64,000 nucleotides of DNA from NCBI RefSeq assembly GCF_013087515.1, contig NZ_JABFCN010000023.1, positions 248,001 through 312,000 on the forward strand, given 5' to 3'. The position numbers and the translations under genes were made by a program. Source of the stretch: Rhizobium sophorae (GTDB taxonomy: Bacteria > Pseudomonadota > Alphaproteobacteria > Rhizobiales > Rhizobiaceae). Of this stretch, positions 17,569-26,478 are shown piece by piece (the stretch's first letter is position 1; each line of letters opens with the position of its first letter). The notes under the pieces are model-generated. The model searched no databases. It saw only the letters and a list, made by a program, of their open reading frames with translations, and was not told the DNA's origin.

Positions 17569-18678
17569 TTAGATCACGAATTCCTCCTCGTACGTCTGTG
17601 GCTGGGGAACGACCGTAACCTCCACCGGAACGATCCAATTGGCCGCGTAGCTCTCGCAGTCGGAACGCTGGAGGTCGGGCTGCACGCACCCGGCCCAATC
17701 GATCGCGCGACATCGCAGGATATATCGCCCTACTTCTTCAGGGGTCCACATGTACTCCCACAAGCGCCATGCAAAGGGACGTTCTGTTTCGAGGAGCCTT
17801 CCCTCGCGCCAGCCCTTGCCATCTCCGGTGCAGACCTGCACCTGCCGGATAGCAACCTCTCCGCTCCAGGCGGCTCCGAAAATCCGGTACGGTTGGCCGG
17901 CAATGAGACGCGCCCCCTGTACGGGACGCGCGATCTGCGCTTTGACCTCCATCTCCGAAAGGGGGACCAGCCTGGGTTCCCCGAGGTTGCGCTCCCAACG
18001 GAAATAGTCGCGCGCCTGCCAGTAGCCAAGGAACGGTTGCTCCACAACCGTGATGTCAGTGATCCACTTGACCCAAGCCATGCCGAACCAGCCACCCACG
18101 ACCGCGCGTAGCGGGTAGCCGTGATCGCGCGTCAACGGCTCCTCGTTCATCGAATAGGCAAGGATCGTGCTGTCAGCCATGGCCTTCTCAAGCGGTAAAC
18201 TGCGCGCAAAAGCGATGGGGCCGGGAGAAGCCGTTTTCTTGTTCGTGTCGACGACGCCGCAGTCGGCGCCTGCTAGCAGAACCTCACATGCGGTTCGCTT
18301 GACGCCCGCCATTTCCAAAATCTCGCGCAGAAGAACACCTGTCCAGGCGGCATTGCCGACGGCTCCGTTCTGCCACTGTAACCCCTCCCTCGGCGGCACA
18401 TAGTAGACGCGCCCATTCCCTGCACACTCGACGACGGCGGTGAAAGTCGTGCTTCGCATCGCCTTGATGCTGTCGAGGTCAAGTTCGATCGGCCGCTCCA
18501 CCGCCCCGCCAACGCGCAATCTCCAGTCTTGCGCATCGAGTTCCGGCGACGGGAAATGGTTTCGCACGAAGAACTGCTCGGTTGGGATAAGCCAATCGGA
18601 GAGCGACGCAAACGGAAACTCGATGTTCGGTGGGGATTTCTGTCGAACTATCAGACTGGGTTGCTGTGGTGTCGGCAT
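17569..18678 (-). CDS. Sulfite-oxidase-family molybdopterin oxidoreductase
   Basis: A 369-residue protein of the sulfite oxidase/SoxC family. The Mo-ligating Cys85 lies in FTAVVECAGNGR. GYPLRAVVGGWFGMAWVKW is the conserved molybdopterin-domain stretch, and a C-terminal Ig-like dimerisation domain follows. I start at ATG 18678, which has AAGGGGAGA upstream; the frame extends 64 codons further but that part looks non-coding. No Sec or Tat signal is visible from this start, unlike most bacterial SorA/SoxC enzymes, so it could be cytoplasmic. No cytochrome partner gene is adjacent. The substrate (sulfite or another oxyanion) is unproven. Confidence 0.82.
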   Translation of the reverse strand: MPTPQQPSLIVRQKSPPNIEFPFASLSDWLIPTEQFFVRNHFPSPELDAQDWRLRVGGAVERPIELDLDSIKAMRSTTFTAVVECAGNGRVYYVPPREGLQWQNGAVGNAAWTGVLLREILEMAGVKRTACEVLLAGADCGVVDTNKKTASPGPIAFARSLPLEKAMADSTILAYSMNEEPLTRDHGYPLRAVVGGWFGMAWVKWITDITVVEQPFLGYWQARDYFRWERNLGEPRLVPLSEMEVKAQIARPVQGARLIAGQPYRIFGAAWSGEVAIRQVQVCTGDGKGWREGRLLETERPFAWRLWEYMWTPEEVGRYILRCRAIDWAGCVQPDLQRSDCESYAANWIVPVEVTVVPQPQTYEEEFVI

Positions 18679-18960
18679 CGTCCTCGTCTCCCCTTTCAAC
18701 AGCACAACGTCGGCTCTCGGTCGCGCGAATTCCGGTACGATCAGACTGCCCCTCGCAGTGCGTCGGTCGCATTCCGCCTTCGGGCCGCATTCTAGCACAT
18801 ACGGCAAGTTCCTCGGATCGACCTCGAACGGCAGCAAAGGGGCCGGCGGTATTGACCGCTTTGCGTCCAATTTCGGCCATTCAAGCCGACCTGCCGATTT
18901 CCTGAAAGCTGCCGGTCCGCTTAGGTTACACAGAGTCCGTGACTGGTGGGAGGTCGACGG

Positions 18961-19382
18961 TCAGGTTGGATAACGAGTAGGCCCCACGCCGACAACATTT
19001 TGCTCCTTGTCCGTAGTGAAAGTTCCCTTCGATTGATCCAATATTACAAGCACGTTGCCGAAAGGATCACAAACACGAGCACATCGCCCGATCGCGATGT
19101 CGAAGGGCGGTTCCACTGCCTTTGCGCCCGCTGCCAAAAGTTCTTGAAATGCCGCGTCTGCGTCATCAACGAGAATATCGGTCTCTGGACCAATACGAAG
19201 ATGAACCACTAGCTCTGCGTCAGTTTCAGGCAACGCGAAGCCGGCGGATTCAGCATTCCGCCAGATGAGGGAATGGCCGAGCCGATCCCGATAAAGGATA
19301 TGGCTTGCTCAAGATCGCTTACATGCAGCAGATAGTTGTCGAGTTTGCGGAACAATGGTTTTTTGGGGGCCTCGTAAGCCAT
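18961..19382 (-). pseudogene. VOC/glyoxalase-fold protein, frameshifted
   Basis: Starting at ATG 19382 the frame reads MAYEAPKKPLFRKLDNYLLH and on through SDLEQAISF, the usual start of a vicinal-oxygen-chelate (glyoxalase/bleomycin resistance) protein. The homology then continues in a different frame as YRDRLGHSLIWRNAESAGFA and PETDAELVVHL, ending GRCARVCDPFGNVLVILD, the typical VOC C-terminus. One base appears missing in the A run at 19293-19295 (T run on the coding strand). Restored, the product would be about 140 residues. Either the gene is freshly inactivated or there is a sequencing error. Confidence 0.7.
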
Positions 19383-19733
19383 TGCGGGACCTCGCGCAGT
19401 ACAGCCGACTCACATCAGACATTACCCAAGATTATGCTTCCATGCGCGTTGTGCAACGGCTCAGCGACGGCTCGACTGATGTCCAGCTTCTGACTAGCTT
19501 GTATCGCGGGGACGGCAGCCATGGGCCAATGCCAGCCCTTGGCGCCGAGTACCCAAATATCCGCTTTCGCGTTGGGCGTCCTAGGAGCCGCCGGTCGGCT
19601 CCCGGCCCCGGAGCAGACTTTCATTGGGCAATCCGTGCTTCCGGTTTGCGCCGGAAGCGGACGTTATGCGCGTTGCGGAATTTCCTGTTATGCCAACCGA
19701 CGACGCAAAGGATCATTTTGGAGGAGAGGGCGA
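19383..19733. other. Intergenic stretch, nothing recognised
   Basis: About 350 bases upstream of the Nudix gene. The open frame continues upstream of the Nudix start, but its translation is proline- and arginine-rich and unlike the family, so I treat it as leader DNA. Confidence 0.45.
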
Positions 19734-20210
19734 GTGGCCGAAATTCCAATCCGTTGTTTTGGTGTATCGGTCGTCGTCATCCGCAAAAGAACGGCTGGGT
19801 ATGAGGTGCTGCTTTTACGCCGAAATCACACGCTGGTTGGTGAGTGGTGCCAAGTGGCCGGCGGCATCGAGGACGGCGAGAAGGCCTGGGAAACCGCGTT
19901 GCGAGAGGTCCGTGAAGAGACGGGCCTGATCTGCGACTTTCTCTATTCCGCAGATATCTGCGAGCAATTTTATGAGGCTGATCGCAATGCCATCAGCATG
20001 CTGCCCGTCTTCGTCGGCGTTGTGAATGCCGAGCAGACAGTTTCTATCAACGATGAACACAGCGAATTTCAGTGGGTGTCATTTGCAGAGGCCATGGAGA
20101 TGGTGCCGTTCGCTGGGCAGCGCCATGTTCTCAAACACGTCGAGGCGGAATTCGTGAATCGGGAGCCCATTGGGCATCTTCTCATCCATGAGATGTCGCG
20201 GAAAATTTAA
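19734..20210 (+). CDS. Nudix hydrolase
   Basis: A 158-residue Nudix protein. The Nudix box is complete, running from GGIEDGEKAWETALREVREE through TGLI and matching Gx5Ex7REUxEExGU. I choose GTG 19734 because GGAGGAGAGGG sits just upstream and the product then starts at the family's first strand (IPIRCFGVSVVVIRK). Members hydrolyse nucleoside diphosphates linked to another group, such as damaged dNTPs, and act in the cytoplasm with Mg2+. The substrate is unknown, and the gene stands alone. Confidence 0.82.
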   Translation: MAEIPIRCFGVSVVVIRKRTAGYEVLLLRRNHTLVGEWCQVAGGIEDGEKAWETALREVREETGLICDFLYSADICEQFYEADRNAISMLPVFVGVVNAEQTVSINDEHSEFQWVSFAEAMEMVPFAGQRHVLKHVEAEFVNREPIGHLLIHEMSRKI

Positions 20211-20311
20211 GTTTCTTCGAAGCCTGTGACCGGTTTGGGCCGGGAGCGCTCATGATGCTTCTCGGCTGCAAGTGGGTCTGAACCCGGGCCTGCCGGGAAA
20301 AGCGACGGGTT

Positions 20312-20797
20312 TCAGTTCCCCTTGTAGATCCGCTTCAGCGCAGCCAGCAGCGCATCCATCTCATCGCGCGAAAACAGGTCGATGAAACGCTGCTCGTGCG
20401 AGTCGATCAGCTTGCGCGCCTGTGCGAGCATGGCGCGTCCCGCCTCGGTCAGATGAAGTTCCTGGCGGCGGCGGTCTGCCTGGGAAGGCCGGCGCTCGAT
20501 CAGGTCGCGGGCTGCCAGGCGGTTGACGAGAGCCATCATGGTCGCGCGGTCAGTGCCGAGCGTATTGGCCAGGTCGATCTGCGATGCGCCGGTATTGACC
20601 GCAAGCAGCTCCATCACCGCGAGCTGTTTCTGCGTCAGCGCCAGCTCCTCCATGGTGTCGGCGAAGTCGCGATAGATCGCGACATGCGCCATGCGCAGAT
20701 GAAAACCTAGGAGATCGCCGAGTCGGCCGACGTCGAGCGGCGGTGTTACGAGCGCCTCCTCGCCCTCGACATCGTCCTGCGGTACTTGCTTGGTCAT
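20312..20797 (-). CDS. MarR family transcriptional regulator of the ferulate operon
   Basis: A 161-residue MarR protein. The winged helix-turn-helix spans about residues 55-115 (TQKQLAVMELLAVNTGASQI, then LANTLGTDRATMMALVNRLA and the wing RRPSQADRRRQELHLTEAG). It is divergent from the feruloyl-CoA synthetase operon. In the known FerR/CouR systems a MarR repressor at this position is released by the hydroxycinnamoyl-CoA thioester, and the same logic is inferred here. A GTATG/CATAC inverted repeat at 20937-20951 is a candidate operator. Confidence 0.85.
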   Translation of the reverse strand: MTKQVPQDDVEGEEALVTPPLDVGRLGDLLGFHLRMAHVAIYRDFADTMEELALTQKQLAVMELLAVNTGASQIDLANTLGTDRATMMALVNRLAARDLIERRPSQADRRRQELHLTEAGRAMLAQARKLIDSHEQRFIDLFSRDEMDALLAALKRIYKGN

Positions 20798-20936
20798 TGT
20801 CCGTCTCGCCTGGTTCAGGCGCCATAACCATCAAAATCAGCGGGTTAGTCAATATCGCCGGTCTCGATTTCTCTCGCGCCCGTTCGAATGGGCGGATTGC
20901 CGCAAACGGCTCTTGCATCTCCGAAAAAAAATATTA

Positions 20937-20951
20937 GTATGTGTTGCATAC
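20937..20951. promoter_or_regulatory. Candidate MarR operator
   Basis: The inverted repeat GTATG-TGTTG-CATAC lies in an AT-rich patch between the divergent marR and CoA-ligase genes, about 45 bases upstream of the ligase ATG. Size and placement fit a MarR repressor site overlapping the promoter. The arms are short, so this is suggestive only. Confidence 0.4.
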
Positions 20952-20996
20952 AAAATTGGTGCCTGTTGTGGGAGCGGCGGGCATGGGAGGAAAATA

Positions 20997-22583
20997 ATGG
21001 CGCATTCCTTTTCCGGGGTGGCTTCGTCGGCAGATTGCGGACTGATGAAGGATGATCCGATCCTCTACCGCGCCGGTGTCGCACCGGATCGTCGGGCCCT
21101 GTTCGAAATTGCTACCGGCCGGCAGCTCACCTATGCCGAGCTCGATGCGCGGATCGCCCGCTGCACCGGCTTCCTGACTGGTGTGCTTGGAGCGCGGCGG
21201 GATGGGGCGCGGGTCGCCATGCTGGCGCGCAACGCGGTGGATTCGATCGTGCTTGCCTTTGCCTGCCAGCGTGCCGGCGCCATCTACGTGCCGCTCAACT
21301 GGCGCCTCAGCGCCGCCGAGCTTCGGCCGATCCTTGCCGATTGCGCGCCGGCGCTTCTGGTTCACGACGAGGAGTTTTCGGCTGATGTGGCGCGCCTTGC
21401 GGACGCCGATCCCGAGATGGCGGTGATTTCGACGTCTAACGGTCCGGCCGGGCTCGCCGCCCGGATCGAGGCGAGCCTTCCGGCCGGACCGGTGTCCGCC
21501 GATGCCGATGGAGCCTGCGTCCTTCTCTACACGTCGGGCACGACGGGACAGCCGAAGGGCGTCGTCATCACCCGCCGCAATGCTTTTTTTGCCGCCGTCA
21601 ATTTTTCCTTTGTCGGCGAGATCGGGCCTGAAACCGTCGCCCTGTGCGACCTGCCGTTCTTCCACACGATCGGGCTGATCGCTGTGGCGCGAACCACATT
21701 GATGCTGGGCGGCACGCTTGTCGTCTCCGACCGCTTCACGCCGGCGCGAACGCTCGCGGCACTTGCCGACCGGCAGCGTGCCATCACCCATTATTTCGCC
21801 GTGCCGCAGATCGCGCTCGCCTTGCGCAACGACCCCGCCTATAGCGCCGCGGCGCTCGCCGGCCTGCATGCGCTCTTCGTTGGCGGCGCGCCGCTGACGC
21901 AGGCGCTGATCGAAAGCTATCTCGATGACGGCGTCGCGCTTGTCAACGGTTACGGGATGAGCGAGGCCGGAACGGTGCTGCACGTGCCGATCGACCGGCG
22001 CGCGGTGCAGGATAATCCCGGCAGCGTCGGTCTTCCTGCGCCGTTGCTCGACATTCGCATCGTCGGCGAGGACGGCCGCGAGGTTGATGAAGGCGAGATC
22101 GGCGAACTCTGGCTGCGCGGGCCGGCGGTAACACCTGGCTACTGGAACAAGCCTCAGGAAAGCGCTGCCGCCTTCACCGAAGGCTGGTACCGCACCGGCG
22201 ATCTCGGCCGCCGCGAAGCGAACGGCTTCTATCGCATCGTCGACCGGCTGAAGGACATGTATATCAGCGGCGGCGAGAATGTTTATCCCGCCGAGGTCGA
22301 AGCGGCACTCGCAAGTCATCCCGATATTCTCGATGCCGTGGTCGTAGGCATTCCCGACATCCGATGGGGCGAATGCGGCCTCGCCTATGTGGTGCTGCGG
22401 CAGGGTGCCGTGGCAACGGGCGATGACATCGCCGGCCATTGCGCGGCAAGGCTCGCCGCCTTCAAGCGCCCGGCGCGCATTCTCTTCGTCGAGGCCATTC
22501 CCCGCACCGCCTCCGGCAAGGTGCAGAAACATGTCCTGCGCCAGTTCCATTCCGACGAAACCCTTCAACGACAGGCCCTGTGA
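20997..22583 (+). CDS. fcs: Feruloyl-CoA synthetase-like acyl-CoA ligase (AMP-forming)
   Basis: A 528-residue ANL-superfamily ligase. The AMP-binding P-loop is LLYTSGTTGQPKGVV, followed by the NGYGMSEAG motif, GWYRTGDLG and RLKDMYISGGENVYPAEVE, with the catalytic Lys in RTASGKVQKHVLR. The start is ATG 20997, with GGGAGG 7 bases upstream; the longer frame upstream is promoter DNA. It would activate ferulate (or coumarate or caffeate) with ATP and CoA. The next gene, 41 bases downstream, encodes the enzyme that cleaves the resulting thioester, which makes this assignment strong although general acyl-CoA ligase sequence alone would not. Confidence 0.82.
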   Translation: MAHSFSGVASSADCGLMKDDPILYRAGVAPDRRALFEIATGRQLTYAELDARIARCTGFLTGVLGARRDGARVAMLARNAVDSIVLAFACQRAGAIYVPLNWRLSAAELRPILADCAPALLVHDEEFSADVARLADADPEMAVISTSNGPAGLAARIEASLPAGPVSADADGACVLLYTSGTTGQPKGVVITRRNAFFAAVNFSFVGEIGPETVALCDLPFFHTIGLIAVARTTLMLGGTLVVSDRFTPARTLAALADRQRAITHYFAVPQIALALRNDPAYSAAALAGLHALFVGGAPLTQALIESYLDDGVALVNGYGMSEAGTVLHVPIDRRAVQDNPGSVGLPAPLLDIRIVGEDGREVDEGEIGELWLRGPAVTPGYWNKPQESAAAFTEGWYRTGDLGRREANGFYRIVDRLKDMYISGGENVYPAEVEAALASHPDILDAVVVGIPDIRWGECGLAYVVLRQGAVATGDDIAGHCAARLAAFKRPARILFVEAIPRTASGKVQKHVLRQFHSDETLQRQAL

Positions 22584-22624
22584 CGCGGCCCCGGCATTCA
22601 TGCCGAAACCCATGGAGTAACCTC

Positions 22625-23449
22625 ATGACTGACATGCAATCGCCGGTTCTGGTCGAATTCGACAACGGCATCGCCTTCGTGACCCTCAACCGCCCGGAAA
22701 AGCGCAATGCGATGAATCCGGCCCTGAATGCCCGGATGCTCGAAGTGCTCGACGAGCTCGAGGGCGACGAGCGCTGCGGCGTCCTCGTTCTGCGCGGCGC
22801 CGGCGAATCCTGGTCGGCCGGCATGGATCTGAAGGAATATTTCCGCGATAATGACGACAAGCCGCGTGACATCACGCTGAAGGCGCGGCGCCAGTCCGGC
22901 AACTGGTGGGGCCGGCTGATGTATTTCGAAAGGCCGACGATCGCCATGGTCAACGGCTGGTGCTTCGGCGGCGCCTTTACGCCGCTGGTTTCCTGCGATC
23001 TCGCCATCGCCGCCGAGGAGGCGAATTTCGGCCTCTCCGAAATCAACTGGGGCATTCTGCCGGGCGGCAACGTCACCCGTGCGGTCGCTGAAGTGATGCG
23101 CCATCGCGATGCTCTCTACTATATCATGACCGGCGAACTGTTCGGCGGGCGCAAGGCCGCCGAAATGGGTCTCGTCAACGAGGCGGTGCCGCTGGCAGAG
23201 CTTGAAACACGGGTTCGCAAGATCTGCGCCAGCCTGCTCGAAAAGAACCCGGTGACGCTGAAGGCCGCCAAGGACACCTACAAGCGGGTGCGCAACCTGC
23301 CATGGGATCTCGCCGACGATTACATCTACGCCAAGCTGGAGCAGATGCTGTTTCTCGACAAGACCAAGGGGCGCGACGAGGGGCTGAAACAGTTCCTCGA
23401 CGACAAGACCTATCAGCCTGGGCTCGGCGCCTATAAGCGCGGCCGCTGA
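22625..23449 (+). CDS. ech: p-Hydroxycinnamoyl-CoA hydratase/lyase (feruloyl-CoA to vanillin)
   Basis: A 274-residue crotonase-fold protein that follows the Pseudomonas HCHL/Ech pattern almost throughout. The stretches are SWSAGMDLKEYFR at 62-74, TIAMVNGWCFGGAFTPLVSC at 105-124, FGLSEINWGILPGG at 135-148, ALYYIMTGE at 162-170 and QFLDDKTYQPGLGAYKRGR at the end. Met67, Glu139 and Tyr234 fall about where the catalytic and substrate-binding residues of HCHL lie. It hydrates feruloyl-CoA and splits it by retro-aldol into vanillin and acetyl-CoA. A ribosome site (GGAG) precedes the ATG. It lies in the operon after the CoA ligase. Confidence 0.92.
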   Translation: MTDMQSPVLVEFDNGIAFVTLNRPEKRNAMNPALNARMLEVLDELEGDERCGVLVLRGAGESWSAGMDLKEYFRDNDDKPRDITLKARRQSGNWWGRLMYFERPTIAMVNGWCFGGAFTPLVSCDLAIAAEEANFGLSEINWGILPGGNVTRAVAEVMRHRDALYYIMTGELFGGRKAAEMGLVNEAVPLAELETRVRKICASLLEKNPVTLKAAKDTYKRVRNLPWDLADDYIYAKLEQMLFLDKTKGRDEGLKQFLDDKTYQPGLGAYKRGR

Positions 23450-23486
23450 TAGCCGTTTACGAGCCGATCATCGGGAGGAGGAAGCA

Positions 23487-24593
23487 ATGAAAATCCATGC
23501 TGCGGTGGCGCGTGCGCCGCATACGCCGTTTTCGCTGGAAAGGCTCGATCTGGAGGAGCCGCGCGATGGGGAAATCCTGGTTCGCGTCGTGGCGACAGGG
23601 GTCTGCCACACCGATATCGTCATGCGTGACCAGCATCTGCCGGTGCCGCAGCCGGTCGTGCTCGGCCATGAAGGGGCGGGCATCGTCGAGCGGGTCGGGC
23701 CGGGCGTTGCCAAGGTGGCGCCCGGCGATCACGTGGTCATGACCTTCAACTCCTGCGGCCATTGCCCGAGCTGCAACGATCACGAGGAGACCTATTGCCA
23801 CGAATTTTTCCCGCGCAACTTCTTTGGTTCGCGCGCCGATGGTTCGAGCGGGCTCTCATGCGAGGGAGAGCGGGTTCACGGCAATATTTTCGGGCAGTCC
23901 TCCTTTGCCAGCCACGCACTGTGCCATGAACGCAATATCGTGAAAGTGCCAAAAGATGCAGATCTGGCGCTGCTCGGGCCGCTCGCCTGCGGCATCCAGA
24001 CCGGCGCCGGCGCGGTCATGGATGCGCTGAAGATCGAGCCGGGAAAAGTGCTTGCGGTTTTCGGCATGGGCTCCGTCGGTCTTGCCGCCGTCATGGCGGC
24101 GCGGATCGTCGGCGCGTCACGGATCATCGCCGTCGACGTCAACGAGACGCGGCTGGCACTTGCAGCCGAGCTCGGCGCGACCGAGATCGTCAACGGCAAG
24201 GCGAGCGACGCGGTTGCCGCGATCATGGCGATGACCGGCGCCGGCGTCGATTATGCGATCGATGCCTCCGGCGTGCCCGCCGTCATCGACCAGTGCGTGC
24301 GGGTGCTGGCGCCGCGCGGCACATGCGGCATCGTCGGAGCCTCGCCGCACGGGGCGACGCTGACGCTCGACCTCACCCATATCCTGTCCGGCGGGCGCCG
24401 GGTCCGCGGCATCGTCGAGGGCGATTCCAATCCCGACGTACTGATCCCGCTGCTGATCGACCTGCATCGGCAGGGTCGCTTCCCCTTCGACAGGCTGATC
24501 ACCTTCTATGATTTCGCCGACATCAACCAGGCGGTGGAGGATTCGGAAAAGGGCATCGTGCTGAAACCGGTCGTGCGCCAGCCGGCCGCCTGA
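23487..24593 (+). CDS. Zinc-dependent aryl-alcohol dehydrogenase
   Basis: A 368-residue medium-chain zinc alcohol dehydrogenase. Catalytic zinc ligands are seen in GVCHTD and GHEGAG, and the structural zinc cysteines in [15 protein letters not shown]. The Rossmann motif is [12 protein letters not shown], followed by AVDVNE, an Asp that favours NAD+. It resembles benzyl/aryl-alcohol dehydrogenases (XylB/AreB type). The likely role is interconversion of an aromatic alcohol such as vanillyl or coniferyl alcohol with its aldehyde, feeding the dehydrogenases in this cluster. It has a very good ribosome site (GGGAGGAGG) and lies in the operon after ech. Confidence 0.85.
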   Translation: MKIHAAVARAPHTPFSLERLDLEEPRDGEILVRVVATGVCHTDIVMRDQHLPVPQPVVLGHEGAGIVERVGPGVAKVAPGDHVVMTFNSCGHCPSCNDHEETYCHEFFPRNFFGSRADGSSGLSCEGERVHGNIFGQSSFASHALCHERNIVKVPKDADLALLGPLACGIQTGAGAVMDALKIEPGKVLAVFGMGSVGLAAVMAARIVGASRIIAVDVNETRLALAAELGATEIVNGKASDAVAAIMAMTGAGVDYAIDASGVPAVIDQCVRVLAPRGTCGIVGASPHGATLTLDLTHILSGGRRVRGIVEGDSNPDVLIPLLIDLHRQGRFPFDRLITFYDFADINQAVEDSEKGIVLKPVVRQPAA

Positions 24594-24614
24594 CACCGTT
24601 CAAGGGAGGAAACA

Positions 24615-26054
24615 ATGAACACCGTCACCGCAATCGCCACCGATACCAGTCCCGATGCCATGAAGGCGCTGCTTAGCCGGCAAAGGGCGTCTTTCCTGCG
24701 GGAAGGGCCGCCGAGCATCGATACCCGCATCGATCGCATCGACCGCGTCATCGCCCTTCTCGTCGACCATAAGGATGCGATCGCCGCGGCCCTGTCAGAC
24801 GATTTCGGCAGCCGCAGCGTCGAGGCGAGCCTGCTTCTCGACGTTTTCACCTGCGTCGGTTCGCTCAAATATGCCAAGGCCCATCTTGCCGAATGGCTGA
24901 AGCCCGAGCAGCACGAGGCATTGTTCCCGGACGCGGTGGCCGAAGTGGTCTATCAGCCGAAGGGGGTTGTCGGAATCCTCAGCCCCTGGAATTTCCCCTA
25001 TCAGCTCGCGCTTGCGCCGCTTGCCGGCATTCTTGCCGCCGGCAACCGCGCCATGATCAAGCCGTCGGAGGTGACGCCGGCCTCGGCCGCCTTGATGGCG
25101 GAACTCATTGCCGGCGCCTTCGACGAAACGGAAATATCAGTCGTTCAGGGCGGACCGGCGACGGGCACGGCCTTTACATCACTTGCCTTCGACCATCTGA
25201 TCTTCACCGGCGGAACCGCGATCGCCCATCATGTCATGCGCGCGGCGGCGGAAAACCTGACACCGCTGACGCTGGAGCTCGGCGGCAAGTCGCCCGTCAT
25301 CGTCGGCCGCTCGGCCGATCTCGCAGACGCGGCGCGCCGCGTCATGACCGTCAAGGCCTTGAACGCCGGCCAGATCTGCCTTGCGCCTGATCATGTCTAT
25401 GTGCCCGAGGAAAGCGTCGAGGCCTTTGCCGAACACGCGGTCGCAGCGATCGGCGCGATGTATCCGGCGCTGAAGGAAAATCCTGATTATACTTCGATCG
25501 TCAATGCCCGCCATTTCGCCCGCATCCAGGGACTGATCGACAATGCCAGGGCCAAGGGCGCCCGTGTTGTCGAGATCAATCCGGCGGCGGAGAATTTCTC
25601 TCAGCAATCGGCCCACCGCATGCCTCCGACCCTGATCCTCGATCCTACGGAAGAGATGCGCGTGCTGCAGGAGGAAATCTTCGGACCGGTGCTGCCGGTC
25701 CTTCCCTATCGCGATATTGCCGACGTCATCGATCGCATCAATGCCAAGCCGCGCCCGCTGGCTCTCTATTACTTCAGCCAGGATCAACAGGAGGAGGCCC
25801 GCGTCCTCGACAATACGACCTCCGGCGGGGTGACGGTCAACGACTGCATGAGCCACGTCACGGCGGAGGGCCTGCCCTTCGGCGGCGTCGGCCATTCGGG
25901 CATGGGCGCCTATCACGGCAAGTTCGGCTTCCTCGCCTTCTCGCATCCGCGCGCCGTCTATCACCAGAGCAGGATGGTGGAAGCGGAATACATGATGCGG
26001 CCGCCTTATGGCGAGGCGATGCGTGGCTTCTTGGCGGCGGCGATCTGCAAGTAG
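24615..26054 (+). CDS. calB: Coniferyl-aldehyde dehydrogenase
   Basis: A 479-residue class-3-like aldehyde dehydrogenase. Glu221 lies in LELGGKSPV and the catalytic Cys255 in NAGQICLAPDHVYV. The GHSGMGAYHGKFGFLAFSH end is the pattern of CalB and class 3 enzymes, which lack the usual N-terminal extension. CalB oxidises coniferyl aldehyde to ferulate, which the ligase at the head of this operon can then activate. The gene is 22 bases after the alcohol dehydrogenase, with AAGGGAGG before the ATG. It is the last gene of the operon; only a weak 12-bp palindrome (26083-26094) follows. Confidence 0.85.
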   Translation: MNTVTAIATDTSPDAMKALLSRQRASFLREGPPSIDTRIDRIDRVIALLVDHKDAIAAALSDDFGSRSVEASLLLDVFTCVGSLKYAKAHLAEWLKPEQHEALFPDAVAEVVYQPKGVVGILSPWNFPYQLALAPLAGILAAGNRAMIKPSEVTPASAALMAELIAGAFDETEISVVQGGPATGTAFTSLAFDHLIFTGGTAIAHHVMRAAAENLTPLTLELGGKSPVIVGRSADLADAARRVMTVKALNAGQICLAPDHVYVPEESVEAFAEHAVAAIGAMYPALKENPDYTSIVNARHFARIQGLIDNARAKGARVVEINPAAENFSQQSAHRMPPTLILDPTEEMRVLQEEIFGPVLPVLPYRDIADVIDRINAKPRPLALYYFSQDQQEEARVLDNTTSGGVTVNDCMSHVTAEGLPFGGVGHSGMGAYHGKFGFLAFSHPRAVYHQSRMVEAEYMMRPPYGEAMRGFLAAAICK

Positions 26055-26478
26055 CCGAAAAAGCATTGGACGATGCCGTCAACAGCCGCGGCTGCTGACA
26101 GCGTGGATGGCTGCTTGCAACGAATGGCCCGATTGCGCAGGCTTATCCGGATAACGCTAGATTGTGTCATCAGGCTCCATGTCCAGACGCAGAGGATGCT
26201 GTTGTTATGCCCTATGCTTCGACTGCTAGCCGTTGGACCGCAGGGCGTTGCGGACATGATGTCTCCTGCCGACCCTCGGGCATGACCTTTCAATTCCGGT
26301 TTCGCCCACTTCTGATGTCGTAAATCTGGCAGCAGGCCTCTCTGCCCATAGCTCATCGTCGCGGCGGACGCCCGCTTTCCTGTCGTCGCGTTGCTGGCCA
26401 CCAGCCTGGAGACGCAACTGCTGACGAATATAGGCTGACGGGTCTGCAGCTTAACGAAGCTCAAACCAGTGTTGCCCT
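26055..26478. other. Intergenic stretch, nothing convincing
   Basis: About 420 bases between calB and the diguanylate cyclase gene. A 152-codon minus-strand frame is open, but its product has no recognisable fold and it overlaps the calB end. The palindrome CAGCCGCGGCTG at 26083-26094 may be a weak terminator. Confidence 0.4.

Noticed and set aside
20934..22613. 559-codon minus-strand open frame opposite the CoA ligase
   Set aside because: It is the complement shadow of a GC-rich gene with strong ANL-ligase motifs on the plus strand; its translation has no recognisable domain.
26006..26464. 152-codon minus-strand frame after calB
   Set aside because: Overlaps the calB end and has no recognisable features or start signal.
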